The notes below the pieces were generated by a model, which saw only the letters and a program-made list of their open reading frames with translations, made no database searches and was not told the DNA's origin. Below are positions 7,625 to 16,359 of a stretch of 64,000 bases of DNA, one piece after another. Source of the DNA: an uncultured Pseudovibrio sp. GTDB lineage: Bacteria; Pseudomonadota; Alphaproteobacteria; Rhizobiales; Stappiaceae. The position numbers and the translations under genes are program-made. Position 1 is the stretch's first letter. Every line of letters starts with the position of its first letter. The DNA is taken from NCBI GenBank assembly GCA_947496145.1, contig CANMBS010000006.1, positions 145,440 through 209,439 on the forward strand, in the 5' to 3' direction.

Positions 7625-7840
7625 ATGACAAGTTTTGTTCAAGTAATGAATGAAGTTGATCTTGCCTTTGAAGTCAATCGAGGTAGTTCAGATTTGGAGA
7701 AAATCTGTCATCGATTAGGTTGCCTTGAAGGGACTTACGGCGCTGATATCGTGCAACAAGCTCTTATATTAAACCACCTTGTTGCTGTTACGCGGTTGCA
7801 GTTTGTATCCAGGAGTGAAAAACAGGAGGCGTCCTCATGA
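7625..7840 (+). CDS. small hypothetical early phage protein (71 aa)
   Basis: ATG 7625 lies only 13 bases from the start of the divergent DUF4145 gene, and no good ribosome binding site is visible. The product has a helical sequence (DLEKICHRLGCLEGTYGADI) without a known domain. Its stop overlaps the ATG of gemA. The promoter of the leftward cassette probably lies within this gene. Confidence 0.5.
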   Translation: MTSFVQVMNEVDLAFEVNRGSSDLEKICHRLGCLEGTYGADIVQQALILNHLVAVTRLQFVSRSEKQEASS

Positions 7841-8475
7841 GCACACCTCACAAACGTCTCTATGCCGCCAAGAAGGCCGCTCAGCTTGATGACGAAACCT
7901 TGCGCGATTGCCTTCAGGCGTCCATTGGCCGCCGCTCTGCCAGGGGCCTGACCATGATCGAGTGCAACAAAGTGCTGGCTCACATGGAGGCCATGGGCCA
8001 CGGTGTGAAAGCACAAGGGAGCACACAGATCAGCGGGGCTTTTGGCAAGAAAGCTGTGGCGCTGTGGCTGTCAGCGTGGAACCTTGGCATTGTCCAGGAC
8101 AGATCCGATAAGGCTCTGCTGTCATGGGTCAAGCGCCAGACTAAGGTTGATCATATCAACTGGGTGGATGGCGAAGATGGCTCTAAAGTCATTGATGCCC
8201 TCAAAGGTTGGATCAAGCGTGAAGCGGGAGTGGACTGGAGCACAGATCAGACACTTCCTTGTGTTTACAACCGTCCTGAGTTCAAGGTGTTTGCTGCTCA
8301 GGTGGCTCTGCTGAAAAGCCGTGAAGCCATACCTGCCAGTCAAAAATATGCAGATATTACCGACCCTGTTGTTGGTGAAGGAGATCTGCACAGGCTGGAC
8401 AGTCAGGACTGGATTTTGGTGATGAATGCGCTTGGCAAAAAGGTGCGTGCCTGTCTGGTCCGGGAGGCGCACTGA
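7837..8475 (+). CDS. gemA: GemA-like regulatory protein (Mu gp16 family, 212 aa)
   Basis: The N-terminus (KRLYAAKKAAQLDDETLRD...LTMIEC) and the later LWLSAWNLGIVQDRSDKALL and VKRQTKVDHINWV match the GemA/DUF1018 family. In Mu, gemA affects host gene expression and DNA topology during early lytic growth. It overlaps the preceding stop and is coupled to the Mor gene by a one-base overlap at 8475. The gene is full length. Confidence 0.88.
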   Translation: MSTPHKRLYAAKKAAQLDDETLRDCLQASIGRRSARGLTMIECNKVLAHMEAMGHGVKAQGSTQISGAFGKKAVALWLSAWNLGIVQDRSDKALLSWVKRQTKVDHINWVDGEDGSKVIDALKGWIKREAGVDWSTDQTLPCVYNRPEFKVFAAQVALLKSREAIPASQKYADITDPVVGEGDLHRLDSQDWILVMNALGKKVRACLVREAH

Positions 8476-8876
8476 TGGACGCGCTTCCTCCCGTCCTGAA
8501 CGAGATCCGCGAGGTTGCAGATTTATCTGCTGCCTTGCAGATCGCTGCCAGGTTCGGCGGCAGCCGGGTTTTCATTCCGGCCTATCCTGCCGAGGATAAC
8601 TGGTTACAGGAAACTGTGGGCGAGAGTGCGGCCAGAAAGATCTGTGATCACTACCGGATCATCAACGCAGGTGGACGAGCCGTGGGGATTTATCTTGAAA
8701 TCCCTCTGGGACCAACAGGGCAGCAAGCCAGCACGCATGCCCGCGTGCAGCAATACCTGAAGGAGGGTGTGTCAGCCGATGAGATTGCAAGGCGACTTGG
8801 CATCCACCGGCGAACTGTGCTAAGGCGGGCAGTGCGCATACGAGATCCAAGACAAGCTGATCTCTTCGAATTTTAG
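8475..8876 (+). CDS. mor: Mor-family middle/late transcription activator (133 aa)
   Basis: The dimerisation part (FGGSRVFIPAYP...) and the C-terminal helix-turn-helix (EGVSADEIARRLGIHRRTVLRR) match the Mor/C activator family, which recruits RNA polymerase to middle or late phage promoters. Its stop TAG is the first part of a strong terminator hairpin. This is the only Mor/C family gene in the window, so one activator may serve the role that Mu divides between Mor and C. Confidence 0.88.
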   Translation: MDALPPVLNEIREVADLSAALQIAARFGGSRVFIPAYPAEDNWLQETVGESAARKICDHYRIINAGGRAVGIYLEIPLGPTGQQASTHARVQQYLKEGVSADEIARRLGIHRRTVLRRAVRIRDPRQADLFEF

Positions 8877-8908
8877 AGCTGGTGACATTTGTCACCGGCT
8901 CTTTTTTT
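8876..8908 (+). terminator. rho-independent terminator ending the early operon
   Basis: GAGCTGGTGACA (8876-8887) pairs with TGTCACCGGCTC (8890-8901) over a very short loop, followed by seven T residues (8902-8908). One internal T/G wobble is present. It separates early genes from the lysis genes. An almost identical hairpin occurs at 16656-16681 before the protease gene. Confidence 0.9.
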
Positions 8909-8967
8909 GTTCTGTGATGCACTTTGCGAGCAACCTAATTCTTCCGGTTTGCAAAGGCATTTTCTCC

Positions 8968-10173
8968 ATGTCCATGACACAGAGTCTGCGTGATCTGCGC
9001 GTTGAGCTTTCCGACAGCGATCTTTCCTCATTCGCCCAGAAATACGGGTTTGATGAGCATTTCCTTCAAGCCATTTTGAACGTTGAGAGCAAGGGAGAAG
9101 CCGCCGACAGTCAGGGCCGCATGCTGCTCTTGCCCGAAAAGCACGTGTTCTGGCGCGAACTTCCAAAACCTCTTCGTAAGAAAGCCAGGTCTCTTGGACT
9201 GGCAACTCCTAAGTGGTCCCGCTCCAATTACAAGGGACTGGGCGACAACGGGTCAGATCTGCGCTGGGATCGGCTTGAGGATATGGCTGATGTGAACGAA
9301 GAAGCCGCGCTTAAATCCTGTTCTTACGCCAAGCCACAGATCATGGGCTTTAACTACGAGCTTTGCGGCTTTGATAGTGTGCGGGATTTCGTGATCTCAC
9401 TAGGGTCCTCAGAAGAGGCTCAGGATCTCGCCTTCTTTGCGTTTTTACTTGCCAGAGGTCTGGGTGATGAAATCCGGCGCTATGATGTTGAAGCCGTGGT
9501 ACGGGTCTACAACGGCCCGGGACAGGTCAAGCGCTACAGTGAAGAGGTTCGCTCTGAGTATCGCCATCTTACAGGCCGGGATCTGTTTGAGATCCGGGCA
9601 AGCAGAACCTTGCGGATGTTGCGGCTTGGCTCCTGTGGTTATCAGGTCAAAGCGCTACAGGAACGTCTGAGTGAGCTTGGATACACCTGCAAGCCGGACG
9701 GTGATTTTGGTCCTGGCACGCGCAAGGCTGTACTTGCGTTTCAGGCCGACAACGGTCTGGCTGTCGATGGCAAGGTGGGCGATGCAACCCATGAAGCACT
9801 TGAGCGGGCAAATCCAGCAGTGTCCATTTTGAAAGAAGCGCGTGCCGATCTGACAGTAAAAGATTTGCGGGCCGGAGGCTCTCAGACAGTCAAACAAGCG
9901 GACCGGCTCACAGTGCTGGGCGGTGGTGCGCTGGCTGTGGGTGGTCTTTCAGAGGCTGGAGATCTGCTTTCCGATCTGCCCTTCACGCAAAACCTCTCTC
10001 TCATTCAGGATCTGATGATGCAGGTTCAGGGCCTCATTGAACCGTTCTCTGCTTTGTTTGTATCCAACAAATGGCTGGCGCTGGCTGCTGCTGGCGGCGC
10101 GGTGGCTTATCTGGGCTGGAAGATCAAACAGCGCCGTCTGGAGGATGCCAGGAGCTGGAGGCATGTGGGGTGA
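8968..10173 (+). CDS. endolysin: N-acetylmuramidase with peptidoglycan-binding domain and C-terminal membrane segment (401 aa)
   Basis: It degrades the cell wall at lysis. Residues about 20-200 match the N-acetylmuramidase (DUF3380) domain, with the likely catalytic Glu in LNVESKG (E40) and NYKGLGDN. A PG_binding_1 repeat follows (LRLGSCGYQVKALQERLSELGY... DGDFGPGTRKAVLAFQ). The C-terminus has a hydrophobic segment (NKWLALAAAGGAVAYLGW) followed by basic residues, so it may be membrane-tethered or holin-like. ATG 8968 is preferred over upstream 8914 because the enzyme domain starts right after it. No separate holin gene is obvious. Confidence 0.88.
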   Translation: MSMTQSLRDLRVELSDSDLSSFAQKYGFDEHFLQAILNVESKGEAADSQGRMLLLPEKHVFWRELPKPLRKKARSLGLATPKWSRSNYKGLGDNGSDLRWDRLEDMADVNEEAALKSCSYAKPQIMGFNYELCGFDSVRDFVISLGSSEEAQDLAFFAFLLARGLGDEIRRYDVEAVVRVYNGPGQVKRYSEEVRSEYRHLTGRDLFEIRASRTLRMLRLGSCGYQVKALQERLSELGYTCKPDGDFGPGTRKAVLAFQADNGLAVDGKVGDATHEALERANPAVSILKEARADLTVKDLRAGGSQTVKQADRLTVLGGGALAVGGLSEAGDLLSDLPFTQNLSLIQDLMMQVQGLIEPFSALFVSNKWLALAAAGGAVAYLGWKIKQRRLEDARSWRHVG

Positions 10174-10418
10174 TGGATTTTATCTCTTCCCTGCTGACTT
10201 CGAAGGCTGGCCGAACGTTTCTCAAATGGGGTGCAGCGCTGGGGTTGGCTGGTCTGTTTCTGCTGCGTGCTTTCACCCTTGGCAGGCAGAGCGAGCGCAA
10301 TCACCGGATGCAATCTTCCCTGCAAAATTTCAGAAAAAGGACTGAGATAGATGCGGATATTTCTCGCAATTCTGATGCTAATCGCCGTCACCGGTTGCAG
10401 CGCTGGACCCGCAAATAA
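10173..10418 (+). CDS. candidate inner-membrane spanin (Rz-like, 81 aa)
   Basis: ATG 10173 overlaps the endolysin stop. The product has one N-terminal membrane segment (WGAALGLAGLFLLRAFTLG) followed by a charged, probably helical, periplasmic part rich in Arg. This topology and the nested lipoprotein gene that follows are those of a Rz/Rz1 spanin pair, which fuses inner and outer membranes in the last step of lysis. Assignment rests on topology and context, not on sequence similarity. Confidence 0.65.
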   Translation: MDFISSLLTSKAGRTFLKWGAALGLAGLFLLRAFTLGRQSERNHRMQSSLQNFRKRTEIDADISRNSDANRRHRLQRWTRK

Positions 10419-10551
10419 ATGCGATGGCTTCAAGCCTATTTATCCTGAGGCCGGGGATGTGCGAACCGCCTCGAATGCTCTGGTTCGTCAGGTGCTGGAA
10501 CACAATGAGTTTGGGTACTCCATGTGTGGCTGGAGGCGAACAGGTCGATGA
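10351..10551 (+). CDS. candidate outer-membrane spanin lipoprotein (Rz1-like, 66 aa), nested start
   Basis: ATG 10351 lies inside the i-spanin gene in another frame, after AGGACTGAGATAG. The first 17 residues form a lipoprotein signal ending in the lipobox VTGC, so Cys16 would be the lipidated residue. The mature part is short, with Pro and Cys residues. The overlapping, out-of-frame arrangement is typical of Rz/Rz1 pairs. Confidence 0.7.
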   Translation: MRIFLAILMLIAVTGCSAGPANKCDGFKPIYPEAGDVRTASNALVRQVLEHNEFGYSMCGWRRTGR

Positions 10552-10754
10552 GCTTGGATGAAGTAGATCGGGCCAACCTTCTTGCAGAACGTGAGCGTGA
10601 GGCCAGTATCGCAGCCGTACAGAGCCTGACGACTATCAAAGGCCGGGCAACCTGTGTGGACTGCGATGAGCCCATAGAACCTGCCAGACGCAAAGCTAAC
10701 CCTGCTGCGGTTCGCTGTATTGCCTGCCAGCGAGATCTGGAGGTGAAGCGATGA
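10548..10754 (+). CDS. TraR/DksA-type C4 zinc-finger protein (68 aa)
   Basis: Start at ATG 10548 (overlapping the spanin stop) rather than the in-frame 10524. The N-terminal helix MSLDEVDRANLLAERERE is followed by a C4 zinc finger, CVDC...CIAC. Short TraR/DksA proteins bind the secondary channel of RNA polymerase and can alter transcription like ppGpp with DksA. They are common in Mu-like phages at this position between lysis and head genes. Confidence 0.82.
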   Translation: MSLDEVDRANLLAEREREASIAAVQSLTTIKGRATCVDCDEPIEPARRKANPAAVRCIACQRDLEVKR

Positions 10755-11080
10755 GTCCGGAAGAAATCAAAACATGGGTGGCTATTGCAATTGGCGCTGT
10801 ATCGTTAGCTGGCACGGCCTGGACGTTTCTTTCGCACCGGTCCCGCGACAATTCCAGCAAGCTGGAGGAGCTGCAGGGACGCATGAGTGAGACTGAAGCC
10901 AGCGTCAAATCACTGGCGCGGGAAATGGAGCATCTGCCCAGTAAAGAACAGGTGCATCAGCTGGAACTGAACATGACAGAACTGGGCGGTGCGGTCAAAG
11001 CCATTGGTGAAACCGTGCGTTCCCTGCGCCACACCACTGAGAGCATTGACGGTTTTTTGAGAAACAATAAGGGGTCGTGA
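10751..11080 (+). CDS. DUF2730 family phage protein (Mu gp25-like, 109 aa)
   Basis: An N-terminal membrane segment (TWVAIAIGAVSLAGTAWTFL) is followed by a coiled-coil domain (SKLEELQGRMSETEASVKSL). Size, layout and position immediately before gp26- and gp27-like genes match DUF2730 of Mu-like phages. Function is not established; membrane anchoring is predicted from the sequence. Confidence 0.78.
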   Translation: MSPEEIKTWVAIAIGAVSLAGTAWTFLSHRSRDNSSKLEELQGRMSETEASVKSLAREMEHLPSKEQVHQLELNMTELGGAVKAIGETVRSLRHTTESIDGFLRNNKGS

Positions 11081-11379
11081 TGGACTACCAGGAACACATC
11101 AATCAGGACGTACGACTAATTATCTTAAAGGCGCTTTACAGCCAGGACGATTACGCTCTGAATTCGTCCATCCTGCAAAGCCTGCTGCAAAGCTATGGTC
11201 ACACGGAAAGCCGTGATTACATCCACAATCAGCTACGCTGGATGGAGCGCACTGTGCAGGCTGTAAAGATCACGGAAGCTGGCAGCATTCTGGTGGCAAC
11301 GCTCACCAGCGCAGGCCGTGATCATGTGGAGCGTCGTGCCCGCCTTGAGGGGATTAAACGTCCGAGCCCGGAGGCGTGA
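11080..11379 (+). CDS. Mu gp26-like phage protein, winged-helix-like (99 aa)
   Basis: ATG 11080 overlaps the previous stop. The sequence (RLIILKALYSQDDYALNSSI ... HNQLRWMERTVQAVKIT ... TLTSAGRDHVERRA) has the pattern of a winged helix and corresponds to the Mu gp26-type family that precedes the small terminase gene. The precise role is unknown. Confidence 0.72.
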   Translation: MDYQEHINQDVRLIILKALYSQDDYALNSSILQSLLQSYGHTESRDYIHNQLRWMERTVQAVKITEAGSILVATLTSAGRDHVERRARLEGIKRPSPEA

Positions 11380-11382
11380 ACC

Positions 11383-11952
11383 ATGAGTAAGCGCAAAGGA
11401 CGTGGAAGGCTTTCTTCAATTGATCTGCTCCCACCTGAAGCTTCTGAGCTGGTGGGCTGGGCAGCGCGTGAGCTTGCTCAGAATAACCGAACTCAAAAAG
11501 ACATCTGTCATGAGTTTAACCAGAAGCTGAAAGAGCTGGACCCCGATATTGAAGAGATCTCAGCTTCTGCATTCAATCGACATGCTCTGAGCCTGGCTGA
11601 AGCTCAGCGGCGAATGAAGGAAATGCAGAGCGTGGTGCGCTCCCTCTCAGATCGCATGAGCCCTGGTGACATCGATGAATCGACTATCATGATTAGTGAA
11701 CTGGTCAAGTCCCTGGTGAATGAGATTCTGACGAATGGGAGCAAGCTTGAGCCAAAGGGGGCTATGGAGCTGGCACGCGCCATTCATGCCGTTACTCAAT
11801 CCCAGGCTATTTCTGCAAGACGCAGAAAAGAGATCGAAACTGAGCTTGAGAAGAAGACGGATGAGGCTCTCAATAAGGTGGCAAAGGTTGCTGGTTTGAG
11901 TGCAGATATGGTTGCTAAGCTGCGTGGTGACGTACTGGGGCTGCGCACATGA
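11383..11952 (+). CDS. DUF3486 protein, likely small terminase subunit (Mu gp27-like, 189 aa)
   Basis: The family signature is visible: a KGRGRLSSIDLLPPEA start, a helix-turn-helix region (NNRTQKDICHEFNQKLKEL) and a long helical C-terminus. In Mu-like phages this protein recognises DNA ends for headful packaging. Its 3' end overlaps the large terminase start by four bases. Confidence 0.85.
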   Translation: MSKRKGRGRLSSIDLLPPEASELVGWAARELAQNNRTQKDICHEFNQKLKELDPDIEEISASAFNRHALSLAEAQRRMKEMQSVVRSLSDRMSPGDIDESTIMISELVKSLVNEILTNGSKLEPKGAMELARAIHAVTQSQAISARRRKEIETELEKKTDEALNKVAKVAGLSADMVAKLRGDVLGLRT

Positions 11953-13640
11953 ACAGCGCCCAGTCCAATCCTGACCAGGTCGCAGGCTCCCCAGTTCTGT
12001 CCAGAGATCCATCCAGTACGAGCGCCGAGTTTACACGCGGGGCCGAGATCCCGGAGGATCTTGATCCGCTTGCAGATGGCATCCTCATGCTGCACCAGAA
12101 GGAGTGGCTGGAGGATCGCAGTGATCTGAAGCTTGCGGAAAAAGGCAGGCGGACAGGCATCACTTTTGCTGAAGCACTGGACGATGCCCTGATTGCCGCC
12201 AGCTCCCGTGAAGCTGGTGGTGATAACGTGTTTTATATTGGTGACACCAAAGACAAAGGCCGTGAGTTCATTGGCTACGTGGCCCACTTTGCCAAGACTG
12301 TTTCCAGGGAAATGGTTGGCATTGAAGAAAGCTTTTTTGAAGATGTTGATGCAGATGGCAACACACGCAAGATTTCCTCTTATGTGGCCCGGTTTGCGTC
12401 TGGCTACCGTGTTGAAGCGCTCTCTTCTCGCCCGGAAAATATTCGCGGCTTGCAAGGGATTGTGGTTATTGATGAAGCGGCCTTCCATAAAAATGTGCGC
12501 GAAGTCATTGATGCGGTAAACGCGCTTCTGATCTGGGGCGGCAAGATCCGCATTATCTCAACGCATGACGGGGTTCTTAATGCGTTTAACGAGCTGATCC
12601 GGGAGGCTCAGACAGATAAGATCAGGGGCAAGGAAACCTGGTCTATTCATCACATTCCGTTTGCAACAGCGGTTAAGAATGGATTGTTCAAACGGGTCTG
12701 TCTGATCAAAGGCAAAGAGTATTCCAGAGAGGCAGAAATAGAGTGGGAAGCAAAGATCCGTTCTGCCTATGGATCGCGCAAGGCTGCCATGCGTCAGGAA
12801 CTGGATGCCATCCCCGCTGAAAGCGAAGGTCAGGCGCTAAGCCGCGTCCAGATTGAAGCCTGTATGGAAGCGGGTATTCCCTATATTCGCTGGCAGGTAG
12901 AAGACAACTTCAGAGATTTGCCAGATGAAAAGCGCCAGGACGCGCTTGATAAGTTCTTAAAGCGGGAACTGGAGCCAGTGCTGGCCCGCTTGCCAAAGAC
13001 CCTTCAGCACGTCTATGGGCAGGATTTTGCCCGCAAAGGAGACGCCAGTGCCATTGATGTGAAGTCCATTGAACGCACCCTTGAGCGCAGAACGCGCCTT
13101 GGCGTGGAGATGCGCAACGTGCCTTTTGATGAGCAACGCGAAGTGATGATCTTTATCATCTCTCGTTTACCTCGTTTTTCAGGGGCAGCATTCGATTCAA
13201 CGGGTAACGGTGCTTATCTGGCGGAAAAGGCGGTGCAAAAATTTGGAGCTTCAGTGCGTGAAGTGCATTTCTCGCAAAGCTGGTATCAGGAAAGCATGCC
13301 TCCTTACATCGAAGCTTTTGGCTCCAACAGGTCACTGATCCTGCCCAGGCACGATGACATTGTGAAGGACCATCAGGCTCTCAGCTTTGTGAATGGTATC
13401 ATCAAAGTACCTCAGGATTTTCGTTTCAAGGGAACTGATGGCAATACCCGCCACGGGGATTATGCGATTGCTTCCGCGCTTGGCTACTGGATCAGCCAGC
13501 AGGATATTGCTGAGTACGATTATATGAGCGCGGGTACGATTGCCCGCGACACAATGAAACCTCCCAGGGATGACGATTTTAAAAGCGCGAGTGCATTCAG
13601 TCGCGGCAATGTCTTTGGCAAGCTGAAAGGGTTGTGGTGA
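11949..13640 (+). CDS. terminase large subunit (Mu gp28-like, 563 aa)
   Basis: This is the ATP-driven packaging motor and nuclease. A Walker A-like stretch (EKGRRTGITFAEA) lies near residue 60 and Walker B with the catalytic Glu (GIVVIDEAAFH) near 175. The RNase H-type nuclease part contains YGQDFARKGDASAID and AFDSTGNGAYLAE with the expected Asp residues. Length is normal for the family. The stop overlaps the portal start. Confidence 0.92.
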   Translation: MNSAQSNPDQVAGSPVLSRDPSSTSAEFTRGAEIPEDLDPLADGILMLHQKEWLEDRSDLKLAEKGRRTGITFAEALDDALIAASSREAGGDNVFYIGDTKDKGREFIGYVAHFAKTVSREMVGIEESFFEDVDADGNTRKISSYVARFASGYRVEALSSRPENIRGLQGIVVIDEAAFHKNVREVIDAVNALLIWGGKIRIISTHDGVLNAFNELIREAQTDKIRGKETWSIHHIPFATAVKNGLFKRVCLIKGKEYSREAEIEWEAKIRSAYGSRKAAMRQELDAIPAESEGQALSRVQIEACMEAGIPYIRWQVEDNFRDLPDEKRQDALDKFLKRELEPVLARLPKTLQHVYGQDFARKGDASAIDVKSIERTLERRTRLGVEMRNVPFDEQREVMIFIISRLPRFSGAAFDSTGNGAYLAEKAVQKFGASVREVHFSQSWYQESMPPYIEAFGSNRSLILPRHDDIVKDHQALSFVNGIIKVPQDFRFKGTDGNTRHGDYAIASALGYWISQQDIAEYDYMSAGTIARDTMKPPRDDDFKSASAFSRGNVFGKLKGLW

Positions 13641-15172
13641 TGGCAACTTCCACCATTCTTGATAAGTATGGCAACCCCATGAAGGTTGACGAAAAGAAGC
13701 TGAGCAAAGAGAGCGAAGCATCGGTGCGCAAGCTCACCAATAAATTTGGTGATATTTTTACTTCCGAGCTGACCCCGCAACGCCTGAAGCGCATCATTCA
13801 GGCAGCAAACATGGGGCAGCCGGATGAGTTCTATAAGCTTGCAGAAGTCATGGAAGAACATGACGCGCACTACGCAGCCGTTTTATCCTCTCGTAAACGG
13901 GCCGTCTCTTCTTTGAATATTCAGGTTAAAGCTGCCAGTGAAGATCCCAAAGATGTCGAGATCGCAGATGCGGTGCGCACTTTGACCGAGCAACCAGAGT
14001 TTATTGACATGCTGGACGATGCTCTGGACGCGCTTGGTAAAGGATCATCTGCCATCGAAATGCTCTGGGACACCACATCGACGCGGTGGACTCCAAAAGA
14101 GTTTGTCTGGCGAGATCCGCGCCTGTTCCGCTTTCATCCGGATAAGCGCAGAACGCTGCAAATGAAACGGGATGATATGGAGGAAGGTGAGGACCTGACT
14201 TATGGCAAGTTCATCACTCATATGCCAAAGCTGAAGAGCGGCCTGCAAATCCGCACAGGGCTGGCCCGTGTGGCCGCATGGTCCTACATGCTCAAAGGCT
14301 ATACATTGCGAGGGTGGGCTGCTTACAACGAAGTCTTTGGCATGCCCCTGCGTGTGGGTAAGTTTGATAAGAGCGCCTCGGAGGAAGACAAGGCCAAGCT
14401 GCTGCAGGCGGTGATCGGCATTGCTAATGATGCAGCCGGGATCATCCCGAAGGAAATGGATATTGAGTTCATCACCAATTCCAGCCGTGGTGGTGACAGC
14501 TTGTTTGAGCGGTTCTCAGAATATCTGGACAAGCAGGTTTCCAAGGGTGTTCTGGGTCAGACCATGACCACGGATGATGGCTCATCTCTGGCCCAGGCTG
14601 AAGTCCATAATGATGTGCGCGAAGATATCCAGCGCTCTGATGCAAGGCAGGCGGCCAGCACTTTGAGCCGTGATGTGGTGCGCCCGTTTGTGGATTTCAA
14701 TTTTGGTGTGCAGTCAGCTTATCCGGTTATTCTGATTGAAGTGGTTGAAGCGGAAGATCTGGAACGCATGGCGAATGTTCTGGGCACGCTTGTCCCGCTT
14801 GGCCTGCGTGTGCAGATGTCTGAAGTGCGCTCCCGGATTGGCTTCAGTGAACCTGAGAAAGGTACAGAGCTGCTGGGTGATCCTTCTGATCAGGACAAGG
14901 CAGGAAAATCTTCCAACACACAGCAGGCTAAATCTCTTCATAGTGAAGAAGATCCTTTTGAGGAGATCGGTCAGGAAGAACTTGCCGACTGGCAACCTCA
15001 GGTCTCCGATCTACTTGCGCCAGTTCGCCAACTCGCCAAGTCTGCCGGTTCCTATGAAGAGTTCCTGGAGGGTCTGAGCGATATCGCCAATGAGATGGAT
15101 GATAGTGCTCTTGCGCAAAAGATTACCGACGCCACGCAGAAGGCCACGGCTTTTGGTGATGATCGGGGGTAG
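13640..15172 (+). CDS. portal protein (DUF935, Mu gp29-like, 510 aa)
   Basis: It forms the dodecameric ring through which DNA enters the head. The N-terminus TSTILDKYGNPM and the LTPQRLKRIIQAANMGQPDE region are typical of DUF935, as are the central WRDPRLFRFHPDKRRTLQ and YNEVFGMPLRVGK. ATG 13640 overlaps the terminase stop; a GTG two codons earlier is less likely. The C-terminal ~90 residues are acidic and variable. Confidence 0.93.
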   Translation: MATSTILDKYGNPMKVDEKKLSKESEASVRKLTNKFGDIFTSELTPQRLKRIIQAANMGQPDEFYKLAEVMEEHDAHYAAVLSSRKRAVSSLNIQVKAASEDPKDVEIADAVRTLTEQPEFIDMLDDALDALGKGSSAIEMLWDTTSTRWTPKEFVWRDPRLFRFHPDKRRTLQMKRDDMEEGEDLTYGKFITHMPKLKSGLQIRTGLARVAAWSYMLKGYTLRGWAAYNEVFGMPLRVGKFDKSASEEDKAKLLQAVIGIANDAAGIIPKEMDIEFITNSSRGGDSLFERFSEYLDKQVSKGVLGQTMTTDDGSSLAQAEVHNDVREDIQRSDARQAASTLSRDVVRPFVDFNFGVQSAYPVILIEVVEAEDLERMANVLGTLVPLGLRVQMSEVRSRIGFSEPEKGTELLGDPSDQDKAGKSSNTQQAKSLHSEEDPFEEIGQEELADWQPQVSDLLAPVRQLAKSAGSYEEFLEGLSDIANEMDDSALAQKITDATQKATAFGDDRG

Positions 15173-15174
15173 TT

Positions 15175-16359
15175 GTGGCCGCGTTTAGGTTTGACACCAA
15201 ACCCTCTCCAGAGGTGACAGAGTTTCTGGACAGGAAGGGACTGAAACCGTCCTTCCACTGGGCAGAGGTTTCGCCCAGGGAGCATGCTTTTGGGTTTACG
15301 GTTGCCAAGGCAACCAAGCTGGACGTGCTCACCACATTATTCAATGAGGCTAAGCGGGCTCAGAACGAAGGTATTCCGTTTGATGCCTGGGCGAAGGATC
15401 TGGAGCCGCGCCTGCAAAAACTGGGCTGGTGGGGCAAGGTTGATATACTCGACCCCAAAACCGGAAAAATGGTCAAGGCTCAACTGGGCAGCCCGCGCCG
15501 GTTAAAAACCATCTACTGGGCCAATACCAGATCAGCCAGAGCTGCGGGGCTTTGGCAACGGGCACAACGTACCAAGGCAGCATTGCCATACTTTGTGTAT
15601 TCCCTTGGCCCTTCCCAGAAGCACAGGCCCGATCATCAGGCACAATCCGGGATCACATTGCCGGTTGATGATCCGTTCTGGGATTCTTGGTTTCCGCCCA
15701 ATGGCTGGCGTTGCAAATGCTGGGTGCGCCAGATTTCCAGAGTGGAAGCTGACCGCAATGGCGGTGTGTCCGATCCACCGGAGATTGACGACGTGGAATG
15801 GACCAATCCTCGCACCGGCGAGACCGTTCGAATTCCACAGGGCATTGATCCGGGCTGGCATGGCAATCCGGGCAAGAACCGCGCCCGGACCCAGATCGAC
15901 AATCTGTCCTTAAAGATGGAGAATGCAGGCAGGCACAGCGCTGCTTTGCCCAGGCAGGTGATTGACGAGTTCTGGCAATCCAAAGCACCACAGAGCTATT
16001 CGAAGATGGATGAGCGGGTGCATTTGCCAGTGGCTTATGTTCCGGCCCTTGCTGAGAAGCTGGAAGCGAAAACGCCACTGGTGGCTGTCTCCAGTGATAC
16101 CATCGCAGTCAAGGTGGGTAAGCATCGCTCTATTGAGCCCCAAAAATTTACTCTTGTTCAGCAAGTGCTGGAGGATGGCGTGCCTATAGATCGTGGTGGA
16201 TCACAGGGACTGAGCTTCTGGCTTTCAGAAAAGGATAAAATGTATGTTGTTGCGCTGAAGAAATCGAAGGATGGTTTTATGTATGTCTCAACGTTCTTTC
16301 AGTCTGACCACAGACGCTTTCAAAAAGCTTTTGAACAGTACGGAGAATGGGGAGAATGA
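15175..16359 (+). CDS. MuF-like minor head protein with C-terminal nuclease-like domain (394 aa)
   Basis: Residues about 1-230 match the MuF/SPP1 gp7 head morphogenesis family, including the portal-proximal Cys motif FPPNGWRCKCWVRQ. The last ~90 residues (from VSSDTIAVKVGKHRS to YVSTFFQSDHRRF) resemble the phage Barnase/EndoU/ColicinE5/RelE-like (PBECR) nuclease folds often fused to MuF proteins. Such tails are thought to be injected with the DNA as effectors. The start is GTG 15175 and the stop overlaps a 34-codon ORF. Family identity of the C-terminal domain is by pattern only. Confidence 0.85.
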   Translation: MAAFRFDTKPSPEVTEFLDRKGLKPSFHWAEVSPREHAFGFTVAKATKLDVLTTLFNEAKRAQNEGIPFDAWAKDLEPRLQKLGWWGKVDILDPKTGKMVKAQLGSPRRLKTIYWANTRSARAAGLWQRAQRTKAALPYFVYSLGPSQKHRPDHQAQSGITLPVDDPFWDSWFPPNGWRCKCWVRQISRVEADRNGGVSDPPEIDDVEWTNPRTGETVRIPQGIDPGWHGNPGKNRARTQIDNLSLKMENAGRHSAALPRQVIDEFWQSKAPQSYSKMDERVHLPVAYVPALAEKLEAKTPLVAVSSDTIAVKVGKHRSIEPQKFTLVQQVLEDGVPIDRGGSQGLSFWLSEKDKMYVVALKKSKDGFMYVSTFFQSDHRRFQKAFEQYGEWGE

